The position numbers were made by a program, and so were the translations under genes. Shown in pieces: positions 35,651-46,359 of a stretch of DNA of 64,000 nt (within the stretch, counting starts at the first letter, position 1; every line of letters starts with the position of its first letter). Location of the stretch: NCBI GenBank assembly GCA_003013855.2, contig ML058526.1, forward strand, positions 3,224,001-3,288,000, read 5' to 3'. Under the pieces are notes generated by a model, which ran no database searches, was not told the origin of the DNA, and was given only the letters and a program-made list of their open reading frames with translations. Source of the stretch: Liriodendron chinense (Eukaryota > Streptophyta > Magnoliopsida > Magnoliales > Magnoliaceae).

Positions 35651-36640
35651 TGTTATAGACAAAATAATGGAGACCAGCTTAGCTATTAAAAATTGTACAC
35701 GGACACCCATTTGACTCTCGAGATCATCTGATCGAGAGTCGCAGATCGGGTAAGTGCGGGATGCCCATCCGACTCTCGAGATCATATGCTCGAGAGTCGT
35801 AGGTTGGATAAATACGGAGCACCTATTCGCAAGGCTTCGAGCTCCCCTAGCCGATGGTCAGATAAAGCGAAGCAAAGATTCCCTTCTTGAATAGCGAGCA
35901 GACCTTCTCACAAGTCGTTGAGAGGTGTTACGTCAGAATGAACAAGCACTTGGACTCGCGACCATGTTCCAACTTGCGAACAGCTTTTTTGTGGTTACAC
36001 CTCTTAACCTTCAGTACCAGCACCCGATTCCTGTCGAGCAGCTTGTCCAATCCCTCTGCGATGCCAGGCAGGGCTACACCCAGTTCGGTGGTTTCCGTCT
36101 CATCGGCGTCTCCTTCCTTTTCGCTGGCTATGACTCCAACTACGGTTTCCAGCTCTACATGAGTGATCAGCGCTATTACTACGCCTACCAGCAGCCCGTA
36201 TAAGTCGGTTTTTGGGCTTATCTTCTCAGGGTGGTTCCGGATCTCAAGGGATTGCCATCAAGGGACTTGATTGCCGAAATAGGTTATTGGGTTGGATCTC
36301 GTCTCCAAAGATGAGGATCTTATCCCACGAAATCAGCAAGATCTCAGTATCGTACACGAGATCAGCGGGATCTCGATATCTTGCGTAACAGATTGAACCG
36401 CTTCAGATCTATATAAAGGGACGACTCCATTAAGGGAAAGGTACACACACTATTCGATCTCTGTCCCGTTTTGCCTGGCTATTCTTCTTGCTTTGGCCTG
36501 ACTTAAGCATCGGAGGGCTAACGGCTGGACCCCAGCCACCCTTAGTTGCTGTCTGTCCTCTTTCAGGTTTAGCGGAAGAAGTCTCTGTTGGAGAGAAGGC
36601 GAACGTCCGGAGGATCCTATTACAAAATCTGACATTAACA
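35651..36640 (+). repeat. 5' LTR of Element B
   Basis: 990 bp. The TATA box tatataaa is at 36410-36417. U3 (upstream) contains two direct copies of 'gactctcgagatcat' (about 35712 and 35771) and the proteasome-like ORF at 35964-36203. Confidence 0.96.
35964..36203 (+). pseudogene. Captured fragment of 20S proteasome alpha-4 subunit gene in U3 of Element B LTR
   Basis: A 79-codon ORF from ATG 35964. Its middle, from LQYQHPIPVEQLVQSLCDAR through QGYTQFGGFR and FLFAGYDS to YGFQLYMSD, is recognisably the conserved core of the proteasome alpha-4 subunit (plant PAC1, animal PSMA4). The homologous block in that family has YQEPxPVEQLVQSLCD, KQGYTQFGG, SFLFAGWD and GFQLYMSDPSGNYGGW. Similarity stops before the PSGNYGGW part. 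The flanking residues (MFQLANSFFVVTPLN and QRYYYAYQQPV) do not match. It is too short to form a proteasome subunit. It lies upstream of the TATA box, so it appears in the 3' U3 of element RNA. Identification is from memory of the family. Confidence 0.82.
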
Positions 36641-36643
36641 GTT

Positions 36644-36660
36644 TGGCGCCGTCTGTGGGA
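36644..36660 (+). other. Primer-binding site of Element B
   Basis: tggcgccgtctgtggga, 3 bp after the LTR end. The TGGCGCC core is that of several plant gypsy primer sites. Confidence 0.7.
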
Positions 36661-36710
36661 ACGACTTGATCATCAAAATCAATCGTTCTACCGATCAAAA
36701 TCCTTCCGCA

Positions 36711-38741
36711 ATGCCTCCTAAAAAGGCTGTTCGTCCTTCGACTTCAAGGCAGGCACCACCTCCGCCCGATGAGACAGAATCCGTACCTGCTCTTCCACCC
36801 ACGTCGACGAATATTCCTCAAGGAGCCCCGAGTATGCCATCAGCAAACCCATTATTGGAGGCTTCTGGAAATCAAGACGATGTCTTGCGTTTCCTCGGAA
36901 ACACTCTTCTGACTCTAAATGCCGGAGTCCAAGCCCTGTCGAACCGTCTTGATCAGCATTTCCCTGAACCACAAAGACAACCCTCCGAAGGTTTACCACC
37001 GCAACCCATACCGGTGGCTTCCAGACAGTCTATGGACGAACCACAGGTCCCACCACTTGGCAGCCATCCCCCTGTGCCGTCTCCACATTCTATACATTCT
37101 AGCTCGTCTCGACAACCTCAACCACAGGGTTCCACCGCCGAAACATCAAGCTATACCCTACCATGGGAAGGAGATCTCAAAAGAATCCATGATCGTTTTG
37201 ATGTCATGGAACAGCGATACCAGGCAAATCGACCATCTGCAGTCATGGCGGCGATACATCAATCCGAGTCCCCCTTTACCAGCGAGGTGATGGAAGCCCC
37301 GTTACCCAGAAAGTATCGAACGCCTGTTATCACCCCGTACACAGGTATTGGCGACCCTCTTGAACATCTGGAAACATACAGGTCCCTCATGGAGTTGGAG
37401 GGACATGGTTCAGAAATCATGTGTAGGGCTTTTTCCCTAACATTGAAGGAGGCAGCCCGTATGTGGTTCCGAGGATTAAAGCCTCGTTCCATTAGCTCCT
37501 TTTCTCAGTTATCAGAGATATTCCTTTCTCAATTCATGGGAAGCATCCGCGTCAAGAAGCCAGCTTCCCATCTAATGAATCTAAAACGGCAGCATGGGGA
37601 AACAATAAAAGAGTTCACAGTACGATTCACCGCTGAAGCCGTTCAAACTGAAGGTTACACTGAGGAAAAAGGGCTCGCAGCCCTCGTAGCAGGAATAACG
37701 AGCGAGAAATTCAGGTTTGCCTTGGATAAAAACCCACCGAAAACTATGGCAGAATTCCAAGCCAAAGCTCAGAAGTACATCAATGCAGAAAAAGTCGCAT
37801 TGACACGCCATGGGGCATAGGGTAAGAAATGCAAGCCAGAGGGAACCCCCTCTGCAGATAAAAAATATCGTTGTGACCAACGCGATCGTTCTCCCAAGAA
37901 ATCTTACTTCGGTAAATATCATAACTACACTCCTCTTAATCGGTCTCATGAAAAGGTTCTAATGGAGATTAAACACAAACCATATGTAAAGTGGCCTGCA
38001 AAGATCAAATCTGATCCCGAGAAGAGAGACAAGAGCAAGTTCTGTTACTTCCACAAAGATCATGGGCATAGAACCCAGGACTGTATCTCTCTACGAGACC
38101 ATATCGAAGCTCTCATTCGAAAAGGCCATCTCCAGGATTATGTTGCCCGTAAAAATCGATCACCAGAAACGGCAAACACCTCGACTCGCAAAAAGGAACA
38201 ACCTCATCATCAAACTGACCAAGAGGATGCTGAGCCCACGGGAGAAATTCGCACTATCGTCGGGGGACCAGCTTGCGGGGGTGACTCTCAAGCTTCAAGA
38301 AAAGCATACGCTCGAAAGGCATCTAGAGAGCCTCAGCAAATCTACTGGCTGGAACAGACATCTAGCTCGTCAAAAACCAGCCATCCTCCAATTTCCTTCA
38401 CTCTCGAAGATGCAAAGGGAATTCACTTCCCTCACGAAGACTCCATTGTAGTCACATTGAAGGTATCGAATTATTTGACTCATCGAATTATGGTAGATAC
38501 AGGTAGTTCGGCCGATATTCTATACTTGGAGGCTTTCAACAAAATGGCACTGGCCAGAAGCCTACTCAAGCCAGTTTCGACCCCCCTAGTCGGCTTCGGA
38601 GGTGAGGTAGTAACACCTGAAGGAAGTATCGATCTCCCAGTAACTTTTGGAGAGAGTCCAGCGAAGACCACCGTCTTCATCAACTTCCTTGTCGTTGATC
38701 GAAAATCAGCGTATAACGCCATTTTGGAAATCTCTTACTAA
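36711..38741 (+). pseudogene. gag: Element B gag and protease
   Basis: Starts at ATG 36711 (MPPKKAVRPSTSR). A Pro/Ser/Gln-rich N-terminus precedes the retrotrans_gag domain (RAFSLTLKEAARMWFRGL, QHGETIKEFTVRF, FRFALDKNPPKTMAEFQAK). A TAG at 37818-37820 interrupts the frame, which resumes into a zinc-knuckle-like CYFHKDHGHRTQDC (about 38040) and a retropepsin with RIMVDTGSSADILYLEAFN (about 38486). The frame is lost at about 38730, inside the conserved NAILGRP block (here NAILEIS), by a small indel. Downstream sequence continues in another frame. Confidence 0.9.
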
Positions 38742-41700
38742 GGTTGGAGTGGCCTTGCATCCTTCATATTTGTGTGTTAAATTTCCTACCCCAAATGGTA
38801 TCGGAGTCGTGCGAGGAAGTCAGCAGGAGGCACGATCTTGTTACCAGATAGCCCTCCAAGATCGAAAGAAGGCTCAAGCGACATCCGTTATGGAGATAGC
38901 ACAAGGTTCGCCTAACTTTCCCCCTAACACCTCGTTGGATCCGAGAGAAAACGCTCTTAAGTTAGGAACTCCTGGGGAGGAAACAGTGGCGATTCATCTG
39001 ACCGAAGACGACCCGTCTAAGATCGTGTACATTGGATCCTCTTTAACCAGTGTCCGCCGCGAAGATTTGATCCGTTTCCTCACTGAATACCAGGACGTGT
39101 TTGCTTGGTCTCACAAAGATATGCCAGGCATCGACCCCAACGTCATCGTGCATCGTCTCAATATCGATCCAAAGCATAAACCCGTACACCAGCGTCGACG
39201 AGCCTTCACTGCAGAGAGGCAAATGGCGATCAAAGTTGAAGTTGAAAAGCTACTCACGGTCAATTTCATAAAAGAAGTTGACTACCCAGAGTGGGTCGCG
39301 AACGTGGTTCTCGTCCGGAAAGCTAATGGCAAATGGAGAATGTGCGTCGACTATTCAGACTTGAATAAAGCATGCCCCAAAGATAGCTTCCCGACACCGC
39401 GGATCGACCAGTTGGTCGATTCAACAGCTGGACACGCTCTGCTTAGCTTTATGGATGCTTATTCTGGTTACAACCAGATCACGATGCACCCACCTAATAG
39501 CCAGCATACCGCCTTCATCACAGACCGAGGATTATATTGCTACCAGGTAATGCCGTTCGGTCTTAAAAATGCAGGGGCCACTTATCAACGTCTTGTCAAC
39601 AAATTGTTCACTGCTCAAATCGGTAGGAATATGAAAGTTTATGTTGACGACATGCTCGTAAAAAGCATCGTAGAAGATGACCACATTTCTGATCTTCGAG
39701 AAGCCTTCGACCTAATGAGGAGGTATCAAATGAAATTGAACCCAGAAAAATGTGCGTTTGGAGTGTCTGCAGGAAAGTTTCTTGGGTTCATGGTCGGCCA
39801 GCGCGGAATCGAGGCAAATCCCGAGAAGATAAAAGCATTGATAGAGATGAAATCTCCCACCACTCTGAAAGACGTCCAGCGTCTGGCTGGTCGCATCGCA
39901 TCATTGAATAGGTTCATCTCGCGAGCATCAGACAAATGTTTACCATTCTTCAAACTCCTTCGTGCAACGGCCAAGTCTGATTGGAAATGGACGCCACAAT
40001 GTGAGGAAGCCTTTCAACAATTGAAGCTATACATGAGCACACCCCCATTTTATCTAAACCTGTAGCACATGAGCAACTCATTCTTTATCTCTCTGTGTCC
40101 ATTACGGCCGTTAGTGCCGCTTTAATAAGAGAAGATTCCGGGGTGCAGAGGCCCGTTTATTATATCAGTCGAGCAATGGTTGATGCAGAAACTAGGTATT
40201 CTGATATGGAGAAACTGGCACTAGCCTTGGTCACGGCAGCTCGAAAACTGCGACCATACTTTCAGGCCCACGCTATTTTAGTACCAACGAATCATCCGCT
40301 ACGACAAGTCCTTCAAAAACCTGAGGCTTCCGGACGGTTAACTAAATGGGCAGTCGAGATCAGCGAGCACGATATCTCATTCTGCCCTAGGACCGCGGTA
40401 AAGGGCCAGGCCGTGTCCGATTTCATCGCCGAATTCACGTACTCTTCTGATGATAATACCATGACCAACGACCAGCCTCCTTGGTCACTCTTCGTGGACA
40501 GGTCGTCGCGGGCCACTGGTAGCGGAGCGGGCCTGATTTTAGTGGCTCCCAACGGGTCGCATTTCCAATATGCTCTACGTTTCGATTCTCACATCTCAAA
40601 TAATGAAGCGGAATATGAGGCCCTGATCGTCGGCCTCGAACTGGCCATTGTCCTTGCAATTCAAAATCTGTTGATTCATAGCGACTCCCAGCTCATTGTT
40701 AACCAAGTTCTTGGTGAATTTGAAGCCAAAGAAGAAAGGATTGCCTTATACAAGTCTCGTGTACTCATCCTGCTCGCAAAACTGAAGACCTATGAAATAA
40801 TTCATATTCCTCGCGAGCAGAACCAACTTGCCGACTCATTGGCTAAGCTCGCTTCTGCACCAGAATCTGAGATAGCACACTCGACCCCCATCGAGCATCG
40901 CCAAAACCTAAGAATCGACCAATCGGCTCTTGAGCAAGTAATATCGGTACAATCGTCTCCCTGCTGGATGGATCCCATCATCCTTTATCTCAGAGACGGA
41001 TATCTACCAGACGACAAGAAAGCTGCAAGAAAAATTCGGCTTCGAGCTTCCAGGTACACCTTGCAAGACGGAATATTGTTGCGAAAAAGTTTCTCCTTGC
41101 CTTATTTAAGGTGTCTTCATCCAGAAAAGGCACTTCATGTTCTAGACGAAGTACACCAGGGGGTTTGTGGTAATCACCCCAGGGGGCGATCCCTAGCATA
41201 TAAGGCGATGCGGCAAGGATATTATTGGCCTACTATGAAAGCAGATGCAATTGAATTTTCTAAAAAATGTGACAAGTGCCAGCGATATTCACCTATACCC
41301 CATGTACCTTCCAAATGGATGACTCCAGTTGACAGCCCTTGGCCTTTCGCTCAGTGGGGGGTCGATATCATCGGGCCTTTACCCATGGGGAAGGGACAAA
41401 ATAAGTTCGCGATTGTAGCGGTTGATTACTTCACCAAATGGGCCAAGGCAGAACCATTAGCCAAGATTACTGAGAAACAAACCACTAAGTTCATATGGAG
41501 AAATATCATATGCCGTTTCGGACTTCCTCACACTATAATTACCGACAACGGAACGCAGTTCGACAACGCAGCCTTTGATGAATTCTGTGAAAAATGGAAG
41601 ATACTTAATCTCCGCACTTCTCCATATCATCCTCAGGCGAATGGGCAGGTCGAGGCAGTGAATAAGATCATCAAGCACCACTTAAAAACCAAGCTAGGTG

Positions 41701-42188
41701 AATGTAAAGGGGTGTGGCCAGAACTTCTGCCAGAGGTATTATGGGCATATAGAACCACGGCTTGTACATCAACAGGTGAAACCCCTTTTTCCTTAGCATT
41801 TGGTGTCGACGTAGTGGTACTAGTGGAAATTCAAGTGCCCCCATATCGAATCGAGCAGTATGACCCCGCGAGTAATCAGGAAAATCTCTGACTTCATCTC
41901 GATCTCTTGGAAGAGCGGAGAAATGCTTCCCAAATACGAGTGGCAGCATATCAACAACGTATTGCTCGTTATCGAAATGCTAAGGTTCGGCCTAGATCCT
42001 TCCAGCCCGGAGATCTGGTACTAAGGCAAAATCTTGGAGTTCCTGCTCGTTCACTGGATCCAAATTGGGAAGGCCCGTATCGGGTTATTAGGATTGTGCG
42101 ACCCGGTACTTATTATCTTGAAGACATGCAAGGGAAGCCCGTACGTCGCCCTTGGCACGTGGAGCATTTGCTACGATACTACCCTTAG
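38742..42188 (+). pseudogene. pol: Element B pol: RT, RNase H, aRNH, integrase
   Basis: RT: YPEWVANVVLVRKANGKWRM, VDYSDLNKACPKDSFPTPR, YVDDMLVKS (about 39640). A one-base shift in a C-run near 40045 moves the frame. The degenerate Ty3-type RNase H lacks the usual catalytic Asp (LILYLSVSITAVSAAL). The second, archaeal-type RNase H is complete in its acidic residues (LFVDRSSRATGSGAG, NNEAEYEALIVGL, IHSDSQLIVNQ, NQLADSLAKLA), though the usual Gly after VD is Arg. Integrase has HHCC (HQGVCGNHPRGRS, CDKCQ), DDE (WGVDIIGPL, IITDNGTQF, NGQVEAVNK) and a C-terminal NWEGPYRVIRIVRPGTYYLE. A TGA at 41889-41891 (probably from CGA) interrupts the C-terminal domain. Confidence 0.92.
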
Positions 42189-42403
42189 ACATGTAGTTCA
42201 CAAACAACTTTTTATGAATAAAGTGAAAGATATCTTTTGGTCGCTACTCCATTAACTTGGACCTGAATAGCCCCGAAGAGGATGCATACAATCCCTTGGC
42301 CAATCGCCTACCTTTGGTAGGGGTAAATTCACCTAGGATGGTCGCATCTCCATTTCATGGATGACCTTCATACCCTTGGTAAACTTGGAGGAAAACTTGA
42401 GTC

Positions 42404-42600
42404 TCAATCGATAGATCGGTCTATCTCCACGAGGGTTTGGTCGCTACGACCCCCCGGATTGAGCACATTCTCAATCGATAGATCAGTCTATCTCCACGAG
42501 GCTTTGGTCGCTACGACCCCCCGGATTGAGCACATTCACAATCGATAGATCAGTCTTATCTCCACGAAGGTTGGTCGCTACGACCCCCCGGGTTAAGCAT
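42404..42600. repeat. 67-bp tandem repeat, 3 copies, in Element B 3' region
   Basis: Units start near 42404, 42471 and 42538, each with 'caatcgatagatc' and 'ggtcgctacgaccccccgg'. The unit includes the palindromic word ggtcgctacgacc. It lies between the convergent ends of pol and the antisense ORF. An AT dinucleotide run follows at about 42677-42698. Confidence 0.85.
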
Positions 42601-42760
42601 AGCGCATTGCAACAGGAAGGCATTCATTGCATGAAAGGAAAGAGTAAACAAGAACAACACTTCCAAAAGAAAAAATATATATATATATATATATATTTTC
42701 ATTGATGATAAAATGTTTACATAATATCCGCTCGCAAGTACAAAGAGATGAAAGAGAAAA

Positions 42761-44944
42761 TCAGTCTCTTGGAGGAGGAGCTGTGCTCTCGACTTCAGGG
42801 CCCATTTCTGGAGCCCCTCCAGCCTGCGTGGCTTCAGTCACCTCGTTCTCAGCAGCAGCTTGCTCTTCGGCAGCTATGATGGTCGCGACTCGACCAAATT
42901 CCCCCATATCGAAGGATGGGATCATTCGTTGCACTACTCTTAGTGCAAAGTCGCGACCAGCATCATATGACTCGTACCTTTCGTCGTCATATAGCTGCGA
43001 AGTCCGGAACTCGAAAATTGCCAGAGGACCTTCCTCCGAGAGCATCTTTACAAGGGCGACTTTCTCCTCGTCCCAGTGGATCGAGTCGTCCTTGAGCTGT
43101 GCAAGAGCGGAGCGCTCCTTGGTCAGGTTGTCGTAGGCCTCCTTGAGCTGCGACCTGGCCTCCGCGAACTGCTCTTCCAACGAGATCTTGTCTTGGCGAA
43201 AGATCTCCCTCTCTCTCTCTCTGCCTTCTCCTTCAAACCCGTGAGCTTCACGAAGTCTGAGTCCAAGGCCTGATACCTATCGGTCAGGACTTGGATTTTC
43301 TCGATGAGGATCTTCTTCTCCTCATCTCTCTTCGCGATCACCGCCTCACGAGCCTTGAGCAATTGATCTCTTCCTTGAACTGCCTTCTCCAAGGCAGTCC
43401 TCTTTCCCTCAGCCTCATCTATCGTGCGACGGGCGGCAACGATATCACGCCTCGTTCGCAGGATAAGATCTAAGCCCTGCAAAAGAGATGAAAAATATGA
43501 GAGAGTATTCTGGAACGTAATAACAGATTGAAGCAGGTCTTGACGAGGTCCTACCTGAACCATCCTCATCCCCGCTTCGAGGAGAAGGTTCTCAGGGCTT
43601 GGCTCGGGAAGAGAGCCGAAGGCATGAGGCGGGACGTTCTCAAACAAAAATTTGCATACTGGATGGAGGTGGCGGGGAATAGAATATGTCCCGCTCCCTG
43701 ACGGTTGGGCAACGACCAACCCGGCCGTCTCGCGAGGGGGAGGCATTGACTCGCGAGCAGATCCTTGCTCGGCAGCAGGGATCAGTTCGAGAGCAGGAGC
43801 CGGGTCTTGAGGCTCCATCTGCTCTCGAGCCTCTCCAGCTGGGGGGCAGCCGGACCCCGCCCCATCCGGGGAATTATCAGCAATGTTAATCACTGGCGGT
43901 CCAGGTGCGACCACCAGTGAGGGAATAGTGGGCCCAGCCGGGGCCCCCTCCATGCTCGCGGGAAGGGCAGGCTGATCGCTACCCGTGCGGATGGATGATT
44001 GAGATGGTTCGGCAGGTGTTCTCTTCTGCCTCTTGGAGCCCGTGCCCTTCAGTCGGGGCAGCAGACCCCTCTTCTCTCCCGCCTTGGTCATCTCAACCTC
44101 TCTTCTGGAAATTAAGCCCGCTGCAGCAAGTCGCGAGGGAGACAGGCAAGCCTCGATATGCCTATCACCAACAGGCACCTTGTACACCTTTACAATTTTT
44201 TCGTTGATCCCTCCCTTCAAATTTGGTTTTCTCAAAGCCGGGATACCTGCGAGCACAAACAGGGGTCAAATGAAGCAAAAACCCTAAAAAAACCTAACTG
44301 AAGAAACTGCACAATGCGGGATTGTGCCTACCTTCACAGAAAAATCTGGTCACTCCTGGACCCCTGGAGGAGGCAGACTCCCAGTTCCCGGAAGCATAGA
44401 ACCACCGCTTCCTCCAGCCGGGATAGTTCGAGGAGGGCTTCCCCAACACAAAGTTATCCCGATGCCAATAACACAAATAATACCAGCCTTCGCTGGAGGG
44501 AGCTTTCTTCAGACGGAACATACGGAGGAACTCCTCCGCCATGAGTTCCCCGTTGCCGGCCTGGGCTCAGAGGGCAAAGGAGCCCAGAACTACCCTCCAC
44601 CCGTTCACGATGAGTTGCCCGGGGGCAATCTTGTAACACCGGAGAACATCGCGGATGAAGGGATGGAGGGGGAGGCGTACCCCCAGGATAAGCTGGTACT
44701 CATAAAAAGCTACGCATCCTGGGGGGGGGGAGTCTGGTGTCTCTCCATCTCCGGGCAAGCGGAGAGTGACTGAGTCGGGGATCAGGTATCTCTCCCGTAA
44801 CTCAGCCAACCGGTCCTCCGATAAAACGGAAGGATATCCGGCTGCAGTGTATCTCCCTGCCGGAACCCTCGCACTACTGGAGGCAGAGGATTCCGGAGTG
44901 GCATCACCGAGAGGGACGGTGGTCTCATCAGAATTCCCAGCCAT
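42761..44944 (-). pseudogene. Element B antisense ORF (Transposase_28-like), three exons, lightly damaged
   Basis: Starts at ATG 44944 (MAGNSDETTVPLGD). Exon 1 runs to 44332 with a TGA at about 44570 in place of a probable Trp. Intron 1 is 44331-44247 (GTAGGC ... CTCGCAG). Exon 2 (44246-43555) holds a basic/Pro-rich region with SKRQKR, a possible nuclear localisation signal. Intron 2 is 43554-43477 (78 bp, CAG|GTAGG ... TGCAG|GGC). Exon 3 is a long coiled coil ending TAPPPRD at 42761. A GA-run near 43203-43221 causes a frameshift in it. Conserved blocks: KIAPGQLIVNGWRVVLGSF, SEGWYYLCYWHRDNFVLGKP, EKIVKVYKVPVGDRH. The TATA box at 45097-45106 suggests independent antisense transcription. Molecular role unknown. 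Confidence 0.8.
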
Positions 44945-45096
44945 GAGAGAAGATAAAAACAAAAGAAGGAAAAGAAAAAAGTATACCAAAAACAGAAAGA
45001 AAGAAAAGGAGCACCGGAGGAAGAAGAATGGAAAGAGAAGACTGCAAGTTCCTTTCGAAAAGCTTCTGTAGAAAATCAAAGAAATGGCGAACTCCG

Positions 45097-45106
45097 TATA
45101 TTTATA
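45097..45106 (-). promoter_or_regulatory. Putative TATA box for Element B antisense ORF
   Basis: Minus-strand tataaatata about 150 bp upstream of ATG 44944. The spacing is like that in Element C. Confidence 0.55.
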
Positions 45107-45356
45107 GGCAATCATTCCGCCGTATCTGATGGCACGTGGCAGTCCCTCCTTCGGCGCAGCACTCGAGCAGGCACGCCCATTAACTCCTCAAACACGTGGC
45201 AAGCGCCCCTTCATTTTCTGTTTGCGGAAAGGCTGCGGAAAGCTGGCACTCATTAATTCCATCCCATCATGTGAGGTTCCATTCTCGATGAAGGCATCAG
45301 GCGGTTACGTGTGATAGTGAGCTAAGTCCTTCCCTTAAAAATTCTTGGCGGCAAGG

Positions 45357-45370
45357 ACTTGGGGGGCATC
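45357..45370 (+). other. Polypurine tract of Element B
   Basis: acttggggggcatc immediately before the 3' LTR. Confidence 0.8.
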
Positions 45371-46359
45371 TGTTATAGACAAAATAATGGAGACCAGCTC
45401 AGCTATTAAAAATTGTACACGGACACTCATTTGACTCTCGAGATCATCTGATCGAGAGTCGCAGATCGGGTAAGTGCGGGATGCCCATCCGACTCTCGAG
45501 ATCATATGCTCGAGAGTCGTAGGATGGATAAATACGGAGCACCTATTCGCAAGGCTTCGAGCTCCCCTAGCCGATGGTTAGATAAAGCGAAGCAAAGATT
45601 CCCTTCTTGAATAGCGAGCAGACCTTCTCACAAGTCGTTGAGAGGTGTTACGTCAGAATGAACAAGCACTTGGACTCGCGACCATGTTCCAACTTGCGAA
45701 CAGCTTTTTTGTGGTTACACCTCTTAACCTTCAGTACCAGCACCTGATTCCTGTCGAGCAGCTTGTCCAATCCCTCTGCGATGCCTGGCAGGGCTACACC
45801 CAGTTCGGTGGTTTCCGTCTCATCGGCGTCTCCTTCCTTTTCGCTGGCTATGACTCCAACTACGGTTTTCAGCTCTACATGAGTGATCAGCGCTATTACT
45901 ACGCCTACCGGCAGCCCGTATAAGTCAGTTTTTGGGCTTATCTTCTCGGGTGGTTCCGGATCTCAAGGGATTGCCATCAAGGGACTTGATTGCCGAAATA
46001 GGTTATTGGGTTGGATCTCGTCTCCAAAGATGAGGATCTTATCCCACGAAATCAGCAAGATCTCAGTATCGTACACGAGATCAGCGGGATCTCGATATCT
46101 TGGGTAATAGATTGAACCGCTTCAGATCTATATAAAGGGACGACTCCATTAAGGGAAAGGTACACACACTATTCGATCTCTGTCCCGTTTTGCCTGGCTA
46201 TTCTTCTTGCTTTGGCCTGACTTAAGCATCGGAGGGCTAATGGCTGGACCCCAGCCACCCTTAGTTGCTGTCTGTCCTCTTTCAGGTTTAGCGGAAGAAG
46301 TCTCTGTTGGAGAGAAGGCGAACGTCCGGAGGATCCTATTACAAAATCTGACATTAACA
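45371..46359 (+). repeat. 3' LTR of Element B, carrying the second proteasome-like fragment
   Basis: 989 bp. The proteasome-like ORF is at about 45684-45923, still open. Within it four bases differ from the 5' LTR copy: Pro to Leu (HPI/HLI), Arg to Trp (DAR/DAW), one silent change, and Gln to Arg (YQQ/YRQ). The TATA box is at 46129-46136. Confidence 0.95.

Larger units (their letters stand above)
35651..46359 (+). mobile_element. Element B: complete 10.7-kb Tat-type retrotransposon, young
   Basis: LTRs at 35651-36640 and 45371-46359 begin TGTTATAGAC and end CATTAACA. A perfect duplication CCTGC flanks them (35646-35650 and 46360-46364). The two LTRs differ by about 12 substitutions and one single-base indel by eye (about 1.2%), so insertion was recent relative to Elements C and D. 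Gag-PR-RT-RNH-aRNH-IN on the plus strand is followed by a convergent spliced antisense ORF. Coding damage: TAG in gag (37818), frameshifts near 38730 and 40045, TGA at 41889, plus a frameshift and a TGA in the antisense ORF. It lies inside the long solo LTR. Confidence 0.96.
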
